From contig OY755239.1 in the NCBI GenBank assembly GCA_963576725.1, forward strand, positions 55,763,640 to 55,827,639: 64,000 bases of DNA, given 5' to 3'. The notes under the pieces were generated by a model. That model was not told the DNA's origin. It searched no databases and worked only from the letters and a program-made list of their open reading frames with translations. Both the position numbers and the translations under genes were made by a program. The stretch comes from Azorinus chamasolen (Eukaryota > Mollusca > Bivalvia > Cardiida > Solecurtidae). Below are positions 12,701-27,700 of this stretch, in pieces; position 1 is the first letter of the stretch; each line of letters opens with the position of its first letter.

Positions 12701-15700
12701 AACAGGGTAAAATTTGCGAGCATATTTTGAGTGACAAACATTGCAGACCCAGATCAGAGGGCTCCTGCATTCCTGCATTCAAAGGAGTAACCCGTTATCT
12801 GTTCAATATTCATGTATGAAAAATTGACATCATAAGTATTTATCAGCTGAATTTTTACCATGTATATTTTTCAAGGGAATGTTTTGCTTTGACAAAAACT
12901 GCAGAATCAGAGATTTATCATGTCAAAACGAGCCATCTATAGGATCCATCTGATCTGGGCCTACTCTGATTGCAAGTGCATTAAAATGTGTTTGTATGAG
13001 GGAAAGTATTAACAACAAAGAAAAGTCACATGCACCCATGTAAAGCAATTCAATGTAAAATGCAGTTAAATCACTTTGGATGATGAAGTGTTATGTAGAA
13101 ATTTAACCCTGTACATCCTAGATGTGAATTTGAGAATACTTACGCATTAATTTGGATCCCAATTGGAGTCTGAGAAATTTGGCATCTCATCAAAATCCAA
13201 ATAGTGTCATACTCTGGGTACATGTTTTAAGATAACTGAAAGGAGAATTAACTTTCGTAATTGGAGCGGGTGATAAATTTTGTAGACAATAGTTATTTAG
13301 CATGTAAAAAGTTCAAAGAAAAAGTTGTCGAAACAAAGGACTGTGTTAACTTTGTATTGTTGTCTGCAATATTTGTTGCATACAGTAAAACCTCTGTATA
13401 ACGGTCACTAAATTGTGTTAATTAGTTGGTATTTAGGACAGGGGGCTGCTTAAAGTAAGGTGAAAGTAAAACAGAACGCTCCTATAGGAGCGTTCTGTTT
13501 TACATTCACCTTGCTTTAAGCAGCCACCTGCCTTTAACGCAAAGTACTTGATATAATTCAGTGATATTTAGTTATAGAGAGGTTTTACTGTAATTCAATT
13601 TTCATTGGTATATCCAGTAGTTATGTTTTTGAAACAACTTTCATCCATTTTTGTTTCAAAAACGTAACTATGGTAACCAGTTTGGATCCGTATGAGACAC
13701 TTGTTATTATTCAGATTATTTGCATGAGTGACTATGAATTTGCCTCTAGCATGTAAATGGATAAAACTTGATTTATAAAGAATTCACCCTTTGAATGCCG
13801 AATATTCAAAGTGGAATGATCCATCGATGTATTTAACTTTACAACCCATTCAATATGAAAAGCTTAAATTTGCTAGGGGATGTTTGAATAACAAACTGTG
13901 CAGAACCTGATCAGAGGGCTCTTTGGAGCCGTGTGATCAGGATATACACAGTTTGTAGTGCTAGTAAACTTGGTTTTTACATTTAGATGGTTAAATTTAA
14001 TGCTTTGCTTGCAAATTTATGATAATATTTGCAAACATTGTGGATCTAGACAAATCAAAACCTCTGCATATCATTAGAATTGAAATTGTTTAACATGACT
14101 CTCTCTGTGCCTTTCATAAGACATAGACGAAAAATTTCTATTTAGAAATTGAGCAGATAATCACCGTCTTTCCAAACAACAGTTTCTAAATACATGTACA
14201 ATAATTCCAGAGTATTGTTTGATAAATCTTTACAAGGCTGCAGTATGATAAGAACAGTGGCAGCTTTGTCATCATTTGGTTACTTGATGGATGGATCATC
14301 TTCACTTTGTTAGTCTGATTGAATGTGCTCAATCAGAGGGGTTGAATATGTAATTAATTAAAACTGCCAGTATAAGTATTGCTGAAATTCATTCATCAGT
14401 CTCTAATTGAAGCATGATTCATTACAAAGGCCTTTGAATTAAAGGTTGTCTTTTTTAACCCTTTTCCTCATATAAAACGTGTTTTCAAGCATTTGCATTT
14501 AGAGTAGACCCAGATCAGACGATTCCTAGAGGACACAGGGGACTATTCTGCTTCATGACAGTCTATATATACTATACAATAAATTATTTTATAGTACATA
14601 ATAGACCCCCCATGAAGCGGTACAGACCCCTATGCTAGAGGAGCCGTCTGACTAATAGAATTTGAAAGATCTGTGTCTTTAGTTTCTAAAATGGCTACAA
14701 TGCCCCCAACATTCCATATTTCATTACAACTATTTTGTCCATGAATATTCAGAATGAACACAGAACAGGGAAAGGGTTAACTCTTTACCTGATGAATATT
14801 AATGAAGAAATAATTATGTCATGAATATTAATCAGATTCATTTTTGTAATGTCATATGAACACAGGACGTGTTGACCATGGCAGAAACTGCATAGTCATG
14901 TCTATACTATTTCATAAGCAAACAGAGCAGACCCTGATCAGATGGCTCCTGCAGGAGCCATCTGATCTGGGTCTACTCTGTTTGCAAAGGTGTAGAAAGG
15001 TGTATTTATGGAGTAAAGGGTTAAATAACCCCATTACCTGATGAATATTCAAGTTTACAAGAAATAATGACATCATGAATATTATCCCATTTGTTTGGGC
15101 CACATGATTTGTTTAGCCATGGCTGAAACTCTAGAATAAGATTTATATAATTTCATAAGCAAACAGAGCAGACCCTGATCAGGTGACGACACTCCTGCAA
15201 GAGCCATCTGCTCTTGGTTAATTTTAACTCTGTTTGCATACCTCCATCAGTAAAAGCGTCAAACTGTACCAGAAAATGATCTTTTCATTCATTCTATTAT
15301 TATTTTCTATCTCCGTTTCTTTAACCCTTTCTTCCATAAATAAACCTTTCTTCGCCTTTGCAAACAGAATTGACCCAGATCAGATGGCTCCTGTAGGGGC
15401 TGTCTGATCAGGGTCTGTTCTGTTTGCCCATGAAATAATTACTAATAGATATGATTCTGCAGCTTCTGCCATTGCCAAAATTTCCTTTGCACATGTGCCG
15501 TATTAACCCTTTACCTCATAGGCTAGTTTTAGATACAACCTCTTTGAATAAATCTACTGAAAAGGAGCATTAACTAGAGAAAAGGAATTTTTTTAGAATT
15601 TTGTAGTTTGAAACCATCGTGATAAATAGAGCATTTGCTCCTACAGCAAATGCTCTATTCATCACAATAGTTTCAACAGGTGGCTTTTGCAGAGGCTTTT

Positions 15701-18700
15701 GACATTTATTTTGTTAACCCATTCCCTCTCATCAAAGTAGATAGATGGCTCCTATTGGAGCCGTCTGTACAGGGTCTGCTCTGTTTGCTAATAGAGTTTG
15801 ATGGATCTGGTTCTTTAGTTTCTAGAATGGCTACAATATCCAGCCTTGCATATTGCATTATAACTATTTATAGGAGCCATATCTGTTTACTAATGTTATA
15901 GGTCTGATTTTAGAGTTTCTGTCATGGTTAAATATCCTTTTGTAAATACTGCAGCTGTTAAAAATTTGGCTAATTAAAATTTGTACAGTCATTTTTTCTT
16001 ACATGAATATTCATTAACCCTTTTCCTCCATAGGCTATTTTTAGACCCAATCTCATTGAATCAATCTACCCAAAAGGAACATTTACTAGAGAAAAGCATT
16101 TTTTTTTTAGAATTTTGTAGTTTGAAACCCTTGTGATAAATAGAGCATTATTTTTTTTTGTTTCTGTAGGAGCAAATGCTCTATTTATCACAATGGTTTC
16201 AAGAAGTGGTTATTACAGAGGCGTAGAAAGGCGTATTTATGGAGGAAAGGGTTAAGGTAAAGGGTTAAAAAAATTACAGTTCAAATAATGTTTCATATCC
16301 TTAGATATTGTTTTAATTGTTTAATTTGGTGTCAGAAATGGTATTTGTACACAATGATCTTGGCAATTTAATAACAAAGATAAATCCTTTACTTCATGAA
16401 TATTCATACAAAATGCCACGAGCAAACAGACCCTAATTAGACAACTCCCTACAGGAGCCATCTGATCTTGGTCTACTCTGTGTGCCAAAGCATGACAGGC
16501 ATTTCCTTGAAGTAAGTAAAAGTTAAGTACCTAGTTATAGTCTACTTTCAGTCCGAATGACCGCTCAGCCGACTGTACATTTACTCCCTTGGTCATTGAG
16601 TCATTGGCCTACAATATTGAGCACTACTAACATATGGTGCAATCATGCAGCCGCAGCACCGGCGAGTGACCGTCACAGGTACCCATTTTAACCCCTGGGT
16701 GGAGAGGAGGTGCGGGTGGGAGACACGGAAAAACGTCTCTGAAATTTCTGAGAGGGACTGGGATTTGAACCCCAGACCTCCGGACTGATAGTCAAGCGCT
16801 TTACCACTAGACCACCGCACACCACAGTTAGTGATTGAAATTATATTTTGTCCAATGGCGTTGCAGTATTTTTCAAATACTCTGAGTAAATCAACATTAA
16901 CCGGTCACTTATTTTGTAATGAAAGACATTTCTATGAAGTAACGGGTCGGTGGTGAAGTTGTACATGTGGTAGATAACACTTGAGGAAATAGTTTACCAG
17001 AATAACTTACTATCCTGTTTGTGTATATGTTCACACCTTGTCACATCTTCCAGGACTAACACCCTGTCTTGAAACAAAGTGTAACAGGTAACTTTAACAT
17101 GTAAAATTAAAAACTTACTATCCATTAATAACATTATTCAGCTATATCATGCACTTTGCTTTCATAGGCATGATAAGATTTCACTAAAACCCATCTCTTA
17201 TTTATGCAGATTTGTTTCAGTTAATTTGCAGATTTGTTTCAGTACGTGTTTGGTCTTGGTCACCAGTCACAGTTTCCTCTCATTCCATCCCAACTCCTGC
17301 ATAGATTATAAGTGATACAATAGGATTACAATGCTCCCTCTTTAACCCTTTCGACCATGAATTATTCATGAAAGAAATGATGACATCATCAATTAATTAG
17401 ATTAATTTTTATAATGAACACAGGAATAGATCACCATAGCAAAAGCTGTAGTGTCAAAGGCGTATCTATGGAGTAAAGGGTTTGACATGTTACTCCATAA
17501 ATGCACCTTTCTACGCCTTTGCAAACAGGGTAGACCAAGATCAGATGTCTCCTGTACAGTAGGAGCTTTTTGATCAGGGTCTGCTCTGTTTGCTTATGAA
17601 ATAATATAGGTCAGGTCTTATTCTACAGTATCTGATATGGCCAGTAATTCCTGTGTACATATGCCATTATAAAAATTCCTACATTCAAATGATCATTCAT
17701 GATGTCATTATTTCTTACGTGAGTATTGAACAGGGAAAGGATTAAAACAGTTTGTATCCTGATGAAACACTGATTTAGTCGGTGTCACTAATAGATCCAG
17801 ACTGTGTTGCAAAGGTAATGATGAATTTGCTGATAATATGCAGAGCTAAAGAATGTTTTTTGTTGCCATTAGCAATAACATTACATTCTTTATTGCGTTT
17901 ACATAATATGCAGCATTTGCATAATTTGAAAAAAAAAAGAGATTTTTTTTAAAATTAAGATGCTTTAAAGATATTTCATTATGAGAAGTACATCATGCAT
18001 ATGCCACAACATGGCAGTTTAAATGCTTAAATGATTGAGAATAAATATTGCATGTGTTTTCATTAATTTTCCCCATAGCTATATGTATAATGTTGCATCA
18101 AAGGAAATAAGATACAATAGAGATTTGCATCCTGTTCAATATTCATGCAAGAAATAATGACATCATGAATATTTATTAGCTGAATTTTCATTATAGCATA
18201 TGTATACAGGATGTTTTGGTATTGGAAGAAACCAAAGAGTCAGATCTATTATAATGTCATAACTAAACAGAGCAGATCCTGATCAGATGACTCCAATAGG
18301 TCATGAGCCTTCAGTTGTCCATAAGTAATGTATACCTGAGTCTACTCTGTTTGCAAATGTGTGAAAAGACATTTATATGAAGGAATGCAGGAGTCAATGC
18401 AGGAGTCTGTCTGATCAGGGTTTGCTCTGTTTGCTTATGGTTTGATATAGATCTGATTCTTCAATTTCTGCCTCAGTCAAAATATTCGTTTGATAATATG
18501 CAATTATAAGAAATAATCTAATCAATATTCACGATGTCATAATTTCTTTAAATTTTTCATTTAACTCTCTCACTGCCAAACTTTGTCGTCTGCAAACTTT
18601 GTTGTCTGCTGCAGTTTTCAGTGTTTATTTTTCTTCATTTATTTTCTAAAAAATAGGCACAGTAACAAACAGTTTGGATTCTGATGAGACACCGAGTTAC

Positions 18701-21700
18701 TCGGCGTCTCATCTGGGTCCAAACTGTTTGCATAGGTAATCACAGATGCGACATTGGCAACGAAAGAGTTAACGAAATCTTGTTCAGAATATGGAACAAT
18801 TTGGATCCTGGCGAGTTACATCTGGACAAAAACTTACCCTTTCCCTGTTCTATATTTAGTCCAAATTTCAATACCTACTGAATATTCATGAAAAAAATAC
18901 ACACAGTTATAATGAAATATAGACAATTAAACATAATGTAGCCATTTTAGAAAGTAAAGAAACAGATCTATCAAATTCCATTAACAAGCAGATCCTGATC
19001 AGACGGTTCCTATTAGAGCTGTCTGATCTGGGTCTACGCTATTTGCAAATATGTGAAAAGGCGTTTATATGAAGGAAAGGGTTATAATAGTTAGCAAACA
19101 GAGCAGACCGTGAATATGATCAGACAGCTCCTACAGGAGCTGTCAGATCTGGGTCTACTCTACTTGCAAAGGCATGAAAATGCACATATATATGTTATAA
19201 AGGTTGAATGTAGTCTCTGATCTACTTTATTCATCACTCGTCAATGCAAACACTACATACCCTTGTGTCATACATCGTCAAATCTTGGTCTGCATGTCTC
19301 TCAGTGATGTTTTTTCCTCAGGGTGACACTTGGCAAATGAATGTGTAAAACGGGTTTAACATGTTTACTTTTGAGTTTCTATTTTCTTGCAAATATAATT
19401 TTGTTTGTTGTAAATTGTGCTGTTTTTAAACAGGTTTTCTTTGCAGATCACTACAGATGATTGAAGTGGCAATATGAATTATTGTGTTTTGTTTTTTTCT
19501 TAGGCTAGTTCAAGTGCAGGGAAGAAAAAGACTGCAACAGAGGTTCTAGCAATTGCATCTCATACAGAAATCTTCATTTAACCTTTTACTCCATGAATAT
19601 TCATTTCAGAAATAATGACTTCATGAATAATGATAAGATTAATTGTTATAATAGCACATGGACACACTAATTGTTGGCCATGGCAGAAACTGTAGAATCA
19701 TATCTATATTATATCATAGGCAAACAGAGCAGACCCTGATCAGATGGCTCCTATAGGAGCCGTCTGATCTGGGTCTACTCTGTTTGCAAATGCGTAGAAA
19801 GTTGTATTTATGGAGTAATGGGTTTAAACTCTTTGAAAGCTGAAGTATCAATTTTGACAAATGAAAATACCAGCGGCATCTCACTTACTATCTAGTCATT
19901 TTGTTCTGAAAAAAAACATCAAATTATTTAATCAATTAATCCTTTCCCTCATATAAAAACGTTCTATGCCTTTGCAAACAGAGTAGACCCAGATCAGATG
20001 GCTCCTGTATGATCTAATTGTACAGTGTTTGACTAAGTCAAAAATATTACCTTTTAAAGATTAGATTCATGAATATTGATGAAGTGATCAAGTCATGCAT
20101 AAATGTTCTTTAGGGAAAGGGTTCAACAGTTTTAACCGTTTGGCTGTACTACTCTTGTAGGTGCCATCTGATCAGGGTCTACTCCGTTTGTTTATGACAT
20201 AATATAGATCCGATTCTACAGTTTCTGGCATGATGAAAACTTTGTTTGTTCAGTGAGTATTAAAAAAAAATCAGTAATGAATATTCATGAAGTCGTGAAT
20301 TCTTGTATAAATATTCATGAGGGAAATGATTAACCCTTTACTCCGTGAATATATATGAAAGAAATAATGACATGTGAATATTAATTAGATTAACTCAGAG
20401 CTACAGATAAGGGTGTGTACCCAAATACTAAAATCGTCATTTCTCCAACAAACCTTATACTGTGACCACTCTTTAGAATCGTCTCTTCGAGACGATTCTA
20501 AAGAGTGGTCACAATATATGGTTTGGTGGAGAAACAAGGGAGTTATTCTTGAAAATGTTTTGATTTACGCATCTTATCTGGAGCTCTGGATTAACTGTTA
20601 TATAAGTACATGGACACATGAAGTTTTGGCCATGGTAGAAAGAGTAGAATCGTATCTATATTATATCATAAGTAAACAGAGCAGACCCTGATCCTATAGG
20701 AGCTGTCTGATCTGGGTCTTCTCTGTTTGCAAAGGTGTAGAAAGGCGTATTATGGAGTAGAGGGTTAAAACCTTCATCATTCAAAGAGACTCTTTGAAGG
20801 CATTTTTGTATGTCTTTTCATTCTTTCCAGACATGCTTTTATGTAACTGATTTTTTTAAAAACTTTTTGAACCATGAGCTTTATGGACTAAACGAGCTTT
20901 CCTTTTACCATGCTGGATTTTCTTTCTATGATTTAATGCTGGTATATCTCTTTGTACATTTACATGTAGTTTAATTGTTGTCTGCAAAAATTGCTGCTGG
21001 CTACAGTTCTCAAAGTTATTTTTTCTTCAATTTCGATATAACAGTTTAGATCCTGATGGTATGCTTAGTTATTTGATATCTCATCTGGATCCAAACTATT
21101 TGCATAGTGATATTAATTAGTTTTCTGCTTAACTCTTTGCACACTAGCGGCAAAATCGTGATTACCAATGCAAACAGTTTGGATCCAGATGAGATGCCGG
21201 ATCATGCAACCTTTCATCAGGATTCAAAGTGTTTGAAACTTTGACCATATTTTTGCAAAGAAAAGAGAGAAATTTTATTGTAAGAATTGAAGCAGACGAC
21301 AATTGTTGTGGACAGAAAATTACTTGGCCTGCTAAGATTTAATGGGTAAAGAGATATTGTGTGTGTGTAGTATAGACAGTACGGATTACTATGGGAAGTT
21401 TTTATATTTTTAGCTTTCTTCTTAGAGAAGAAGAATATTCCTAAATATACAAATATAGTCAGGATTAATTTTTCTCTCCAAATATGTTAGTTGGTGCATA
21501 AGATTAATAGAAATGTTTTCATGTTTAGTACAGACCAATTATTTCTTATAACATAATTATGTAATGGAAAATAACCCCTTTCAACCTGGGACAGTCATGG
21601 TCTGTCATTTGCAAACAGTGTAGACCCAGATCTGTGGGCTCCTAGAGGAGCCCTCTGATCAGGGTCTGAGCACCATTTGTCATTCAAAATCCTCTAGCAA

Positions 21701-24700
21701 GTTTAACCCTTTCCTGCATATTGATTATTTTGACGACTCTGTAGAAGTCACTTTGTGAAACCAATGTGATAAATAGAGCATTTGCTCCTATAGGAGCAAA
21801 TGCTCTATTTATCACAATGGTTTCAAACTACAAAATTCTAAAATTTTCCTTTTCTCTAGTTTATGATCCTTTTCGGTAGATTTATTCAGAAGTTGTATCT
21901 AAAAATAGCCTATGAGGTAATGGGTTAAGCCTTCCATACTGTGTGGACTCCATAGTTAAACGCTGGTGGATTATTCCACTCCGATAATTCAGGATTGGAA
22001 GAGTTAATGAGGAGGGTGTTAACCCTTTCCATGTTCTATGTTTATTTCAAATTTCAATACCTAATGAATATTCATGGGTAAAATAGTTATAAAGAAATAT
22101 GCAAGGTGGACCATTGTAGACATTTTAGAAAGCAAAGAAACAGATCTATCAAATTCTTTTAGCAAACAGAGTAGACCCTGATCAGACGGCTCCTCTAGGA
22201 GCCGTCTGATCTGGGTCTTCTCTGTTTGCAAATGCGTGAAAACACGTTTTATATGAGTGAAAGGGTTAAATTTAGTACAGTAAAACCCCGCTAATGTGAC
22301 CACCTAAAAGAGGTATAATTCTGGGTGCTAGATGCAGGTGGTAGCTTAATGCAGGACAAAAGTAATGCTCTAGGAGCTTTCTCTAGTAATGCTCTAGGAG
22401 CTTTCTGCAATACTTTTGCCCTGCATTAACCAACCACCTGCTTTAACTAAGACACACATGTTTATTCATTAAGTGGTCACATTAGAAGGGTTCTACTGTA
22501 CAGTTGAACTTTGATATCGTGAACTTCAAGGGACTATAGAAATTTGTTCAAGATATCAGAAGTTCGAATTATCCGCTTTCTAATCAGAACAGTGTCTTAA
22601 GTTCACAGCTTAACCCTTTCCCTGTTCTGTATTTAGGCCAAATTTCAATACCTACTGAATATTAATTAGCAAAATGGTTATAAAGAAATATGGAAGGTGG
22701 AACATTGTAGACATTTTTAGAAAGAATGGAAACAGATCTATCAAATTATATTAGCAAACAGAGCAGACCCTGATCAGACGGCTCCTCTAGGAGCCGTCTG
22801 ATCTGGGTCTACTCTGTTTGCAAATGCGTGGAAACACGTTTATATGAGGGAAAGGGTTAATACAGGTCTAAAATAACTTTAGACCTGTATTAAGCTATCA
22901 CATAAGGTTCTAGATATCTGTAGTGATACATTTTAGAGCAATTCTGTATTGTCAGTTTTGGAAGGACTGAACTTAGTTTGAGTTTTCCTGAAGTTCGAGT
23001 TATCTGAGATCGAGATATTGAAGTTCATCTGTACTTCACTAAAATAGACCACATGCATGAGAATTTTATACTACATGTTAGTGTGAAATTTTAGCAGCAT
23101 CTGGCTTTTAGACATTTACAAACTGTGCCTGGGAAACAAACACTGTTATGTATATTGCAATTGATAGAAGCATTTTTTATCATTATACTAGAACTGTAGA
23201 TAAAAGGTGCATATATATTCAAATACTAAAATCGTAATTTCTTCAGTAAATACTATGTTGTGACCACTCTGTAGAATCATCGAAACAGTGGTCACAACAA
23301 GGATTTTAGTAGAGAAATAAAGGAGTTATTCTTAGAAATGTTTTAATTTACATGTGTACATGTTTTATCCATTCCACAGTCACTGATTATTCATTTATCA
23401 AAATAGAGGATTTGATGATATTTATGCTCACAGATCAGATCTGGGGGGCATATTGTTTTTGCTCTGTCTGTTTGTTTGTTTGTCACCAACTTTAACATTG
23501 GTCATAACTTTTGAGCCAGTATAGATAGAGACTTGATATTTGGCATGCATATGTATCTCATAAAGCCGCACATTTTGAGGGGTGACATGTCAAGGTCATC
23601 CTTCAAGGTTAGAGGTCAAATATGTAGGTCAAATCACCGACTTTAACATTGGCCATAACTTTTGAACCATTAGAGATAGAGACTTGATATTTGGCATGTA
23701 TCTGTATCTCATGAAGCTGCACATTTTGAGAGGTGACATGTTAAGGTCAAGGTCATCTTTCAGGGTCAAAGGTCAAATTGGCCGGGGGCATAATGTTTCA
23801 CAAACACATCTTGTTAAATTAAGCATAATTAATGGTGTTTTTTTTAGAGAAATTCGGGCATGGTAAAAATGAAATTTATCAGGCGCTTTTTGAATAATCA
23901 TCAATACATGTAATAAACCTTAACCCTTTCAATGCTGTCAATTTTCAGAGTGGAATGGACCATCAGTGTTTAACCCTTTCCTCCTTGACTGGGAGTTTTA
24001 GCCGTGGCAGAATCTATATAATATCATAAGCAAACAGAGCAGACCCTGATCAGACGGCTCCAATAGGAGCTGTCTGATCTGGGTCTACTCTTTTTGCAAA
24101 TGCGTAGAAGGGCGTATTTATGGAGTAAAGGGTTAACATTAAAGTCCACTCAATATGAAAGACTTAAACTTGCCAGATGATTTGAATGACAAAGAGTGCA
24201 GACCCAGATCAGATGGCTTCTGAAGGAGCTGTCTGATCTGGGTCTACACTGTTTACAAAGGACAGTGCATGCATGTCCCGCATTCGAAGTGTTAAGGTTG
24301 AAATCATCATGATTATGCCAAGCTTTCCACCGTTGATATATATATTTGCTTGGAATATTTGTACCATACACATGTAATAGACATTTTAATCATTGATTTC
24401 AGCTTTAACTCTTGCATTTTAACCCTTTACCTAATGAATATTCATGAAATAATGAATTTTTTTACATATTTATTAGTAGCTCAACTTCTGTAAATGGCAT
24501 ATGAGCAAGTGAATTTACCATGGCAGAAAACTGAAGAATCGGCTATTTATTATCCCATGTGCAAACAAAGAAGACCTTGATCTGATAGCTCTGCTCCTAT
24601 AGGAGCTATCTGATCTGGTCTGCTCTGTTTGCAAAGGTGTCAAAGGGCATCTTTATGAGGTAAAGGATTAAGTAGTTGTCATCTGCAAAACATGTCTGCA

Positions 24701-27700
24701 ACAATTCTCAGAATTACTATTTGTTTTCATATTTTAAGCTCACCTGTTTTTCAAAGAAAAAAATACAAGCTATTGTCATAACTCCTGCGTCCGCATTGTT
24801 TGTTGTCTGGAAACGTTAACGTTAGCTATTACTTCTCTAATATTTATGCAAATGTTATGAAATATCACACACTCCTTCACCATCACAAGGGCTACAAGCT
24901 GACCAAGGACCATAACTGTTTAACCCTTTCCCTGTTCTATGTTTATTACAGATTTCAGTACCTACTAAATATTCATGAACAAAAAGGTTATTATGAAATA
25001 TGGAAGGTGGAGCATTGTAGCCATTTTAGAAAGTATAGACACATATCTTTGAAATTCTATTAGCAAACAGAGTAGACCCTGATCGGACGGCTCCTCTAGG
25101 AGCCGTCTGATCTGGGTCTACTTTGTTTGCAGATGCGTGAAAACACGTTTATATGAGGGAAAGGGTTAAACTTCTTTGCAAAATTATGCCCTGTTTTGGA
25201 CATAGGAAATAAAAACTTAAGATGCCGTGACAGACAAGTGTTGGCTGGCGCCTGCATTCGGTGTTCTTGTTTTATAAACATGCAGCCAGACTAATGAAGC
25301 ATAATATAGGCAGATGGCAAGTTATCATGAATTCGCAGCTAAGCGTGCAAAGAATTAATATAATATTTTGCTTTGTACATTTTTACCATTCATATATACT
25401 AGACATTATAGTCATTATTTTCAGCAATAACCCTTATCCCACTTATTGCAACCTGACACACATATTACAAACACCTTTGATCTAGATGAGACGCTGAGTA
25501 ACTCGATGCATCAACAGGATCCAAGATGATGACGCCCAGTCTATAGTTTTTCAAAAGCTTGTTCGAATAGGAAGTACAGTAAAACCTCTCCATAATGGCC
25601 ACTAAATTAGCTAGTATTTAGGGCAGGTGGCAGTTTAAAGTAAGGTGAAAGTAAAATAGAACGCTCCTATAGGAGCCCTCTGTTTTACTTTCACCTTGCG
25701 TTAAGCAGCCACCTGCATTTAACACAAAATACTTGATGTAATTTAGTGGCCATTTTAGAGAGGTTTTACTGTAGTCTAAATTTTAACAGATCCAAATTTG
25801 AGCAGACATTTATTTTTTTACAGTAGGCTAGGGTAAGAGTTAATATGGCGTATTTATATCCATGTCCAGAGCAACAGGTAAAAGGTGCATACTCAAATGC
25901 TAAAATTGTCATTTATCCACCAAACCCTAGGTTGTGACCACTCTTTAGAATCGTCTCAAAGAGATGATTGAAAAGAGTTGGTCACAACATAGGGTTTGGT
26001 GGAGAAATAAAGGAGTTATTCTTGAAAATGTTTTAATTTACGCATCTTAGATCTCGACCTCAGCATGTCTATATTGATTGCTTGAAACAGCTGCATTTAA
26101 CCCTTAGACTGCCTTGAAACTAGTTAAATATTTCTCTCTAACAGTTTTTCATGCCTTTGAAAACAGAGTAGACCCAGATCAGATGGCTCCTCCAGGAGCT
26201 GTCTGATCAGGGACTGCTCTGTTTGCTCTGACATGATATAGATCTGATTCTACAGTTTTTGTCAAAGCAAAACATTCCCTTGAAAAAATTACATTTGAAA
26301 AATTATGTTAATGAATATTCATGAAGTGACACAGGAATTTTTGGCCATGGCAGAAACTGTAGAATCATATCTATATTATACCATAATCAAACAGAACTGT
26401 ATCCATGCTTATAAAGCTTTTAGTTGAGTCTGAGATTGTTCTCAAGCTTTTGATTGGTCAGATTTGAGCCTTTGGCTCAAATCTGACCAATCAAAAGCTT
26501 GAGAACTCAAATCTGACCAATCAAAAGCCTGAGAACGAAACTCAGACTCAACTAAAAGCTTTATAAGCATGGACCCAGATCCTGATCAGATGGCTCCTAC
26601 AAGAGTCATCTGATGTGGATCTACTCTGTTTGTAATGGCATATTGATAGGCACATTGATGGAATATAGGGTTAAGAGAGGTTCTTCTATATAATGAATAA
26701 GAAAGCTGTGTATTATAATCCTTTTATATTTATGTCAAATATGTAAGACATTTTATGTTAAAAAGATAACTTTACAGTAACAAATGTTCTGAATGGTTTT
26801 AATTGTTTTGATTGTATCCGTAAACAGATTTTTTCTTTTATGTGCATGCTTATGTTTCCATTTGAAATGTTGGATTTGAATATAACACACTTCAAATTTA
26901 ATATGATGAATTTCTGTTTTTAAAAATTAATTTATGTAACAATTTTAATTACTTGTACTACCACTGTGTGTACTGATAATTTTTTGTCTACTACAAATTC
27001 TTTTTTGTATGATGGATTATTATCATTTATATTTAAAACTAGGACCCTCTATCAGGAGACTTCAAATTTGGTGCTCCACAGCTCATCATGAAAGTGAAGC
27101 CTCCAGCACCTATTACAGGTAATTAATAACCTGACTGTTGTTCTCGCTCTGAGGTTATAAAACTCTTGAGTCTTAGTTCATTCTGAAGTATCTGATTGGT
27201 CAGATTTTGAGTGTGTTCAAAATCTGACCAATCAGATTCTTAAGAATTAATGAACTCTGACTCAAGCAAAATGTTTTTTATATTTTTATAACCTTAGAGC
27301 CAGGTCTTGTCAAAGTGATAATATTTTGATATCACTACTTTTTATGTAGAGGAACATATTATATACACATGATTGCATTGTCCCTTTTTCAGTTCCAAGT
27401 CACATTTTGTGGCTTCTATATATATTTACCATTGGTAGGATTTCAGTCAGACTTCACAGGAGTGCTGAGCACTCATCATGGTGGTGAGTCATTTGCAGTA
27501 GGGAGGTCCCATACTCAAAGGTCAGGGTCACACATAGCTGTCAAAACCCTTTTCAAGGTCATTTGTCACTGACAATGACAACTTGTGGTTGAGATGTTTT
27601 TCTTATTTTTTTGCCCAAACTATGTTCAGTCAGTTAATTTCAGGTCATCGTCGAACTGTCATCTTATTACTTTTTAGGACTTTGAAAATGTGTAAATATA

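Noticed and set aside
16593..16820. tRNA gene suggested by GTGGTCTAGTGG and GGTTCAAATCC
   Set aside because: The head lacks a foldable acceptor stem and is followed by a conserved 220-bp tail shared with a second copy. It is a SINE.
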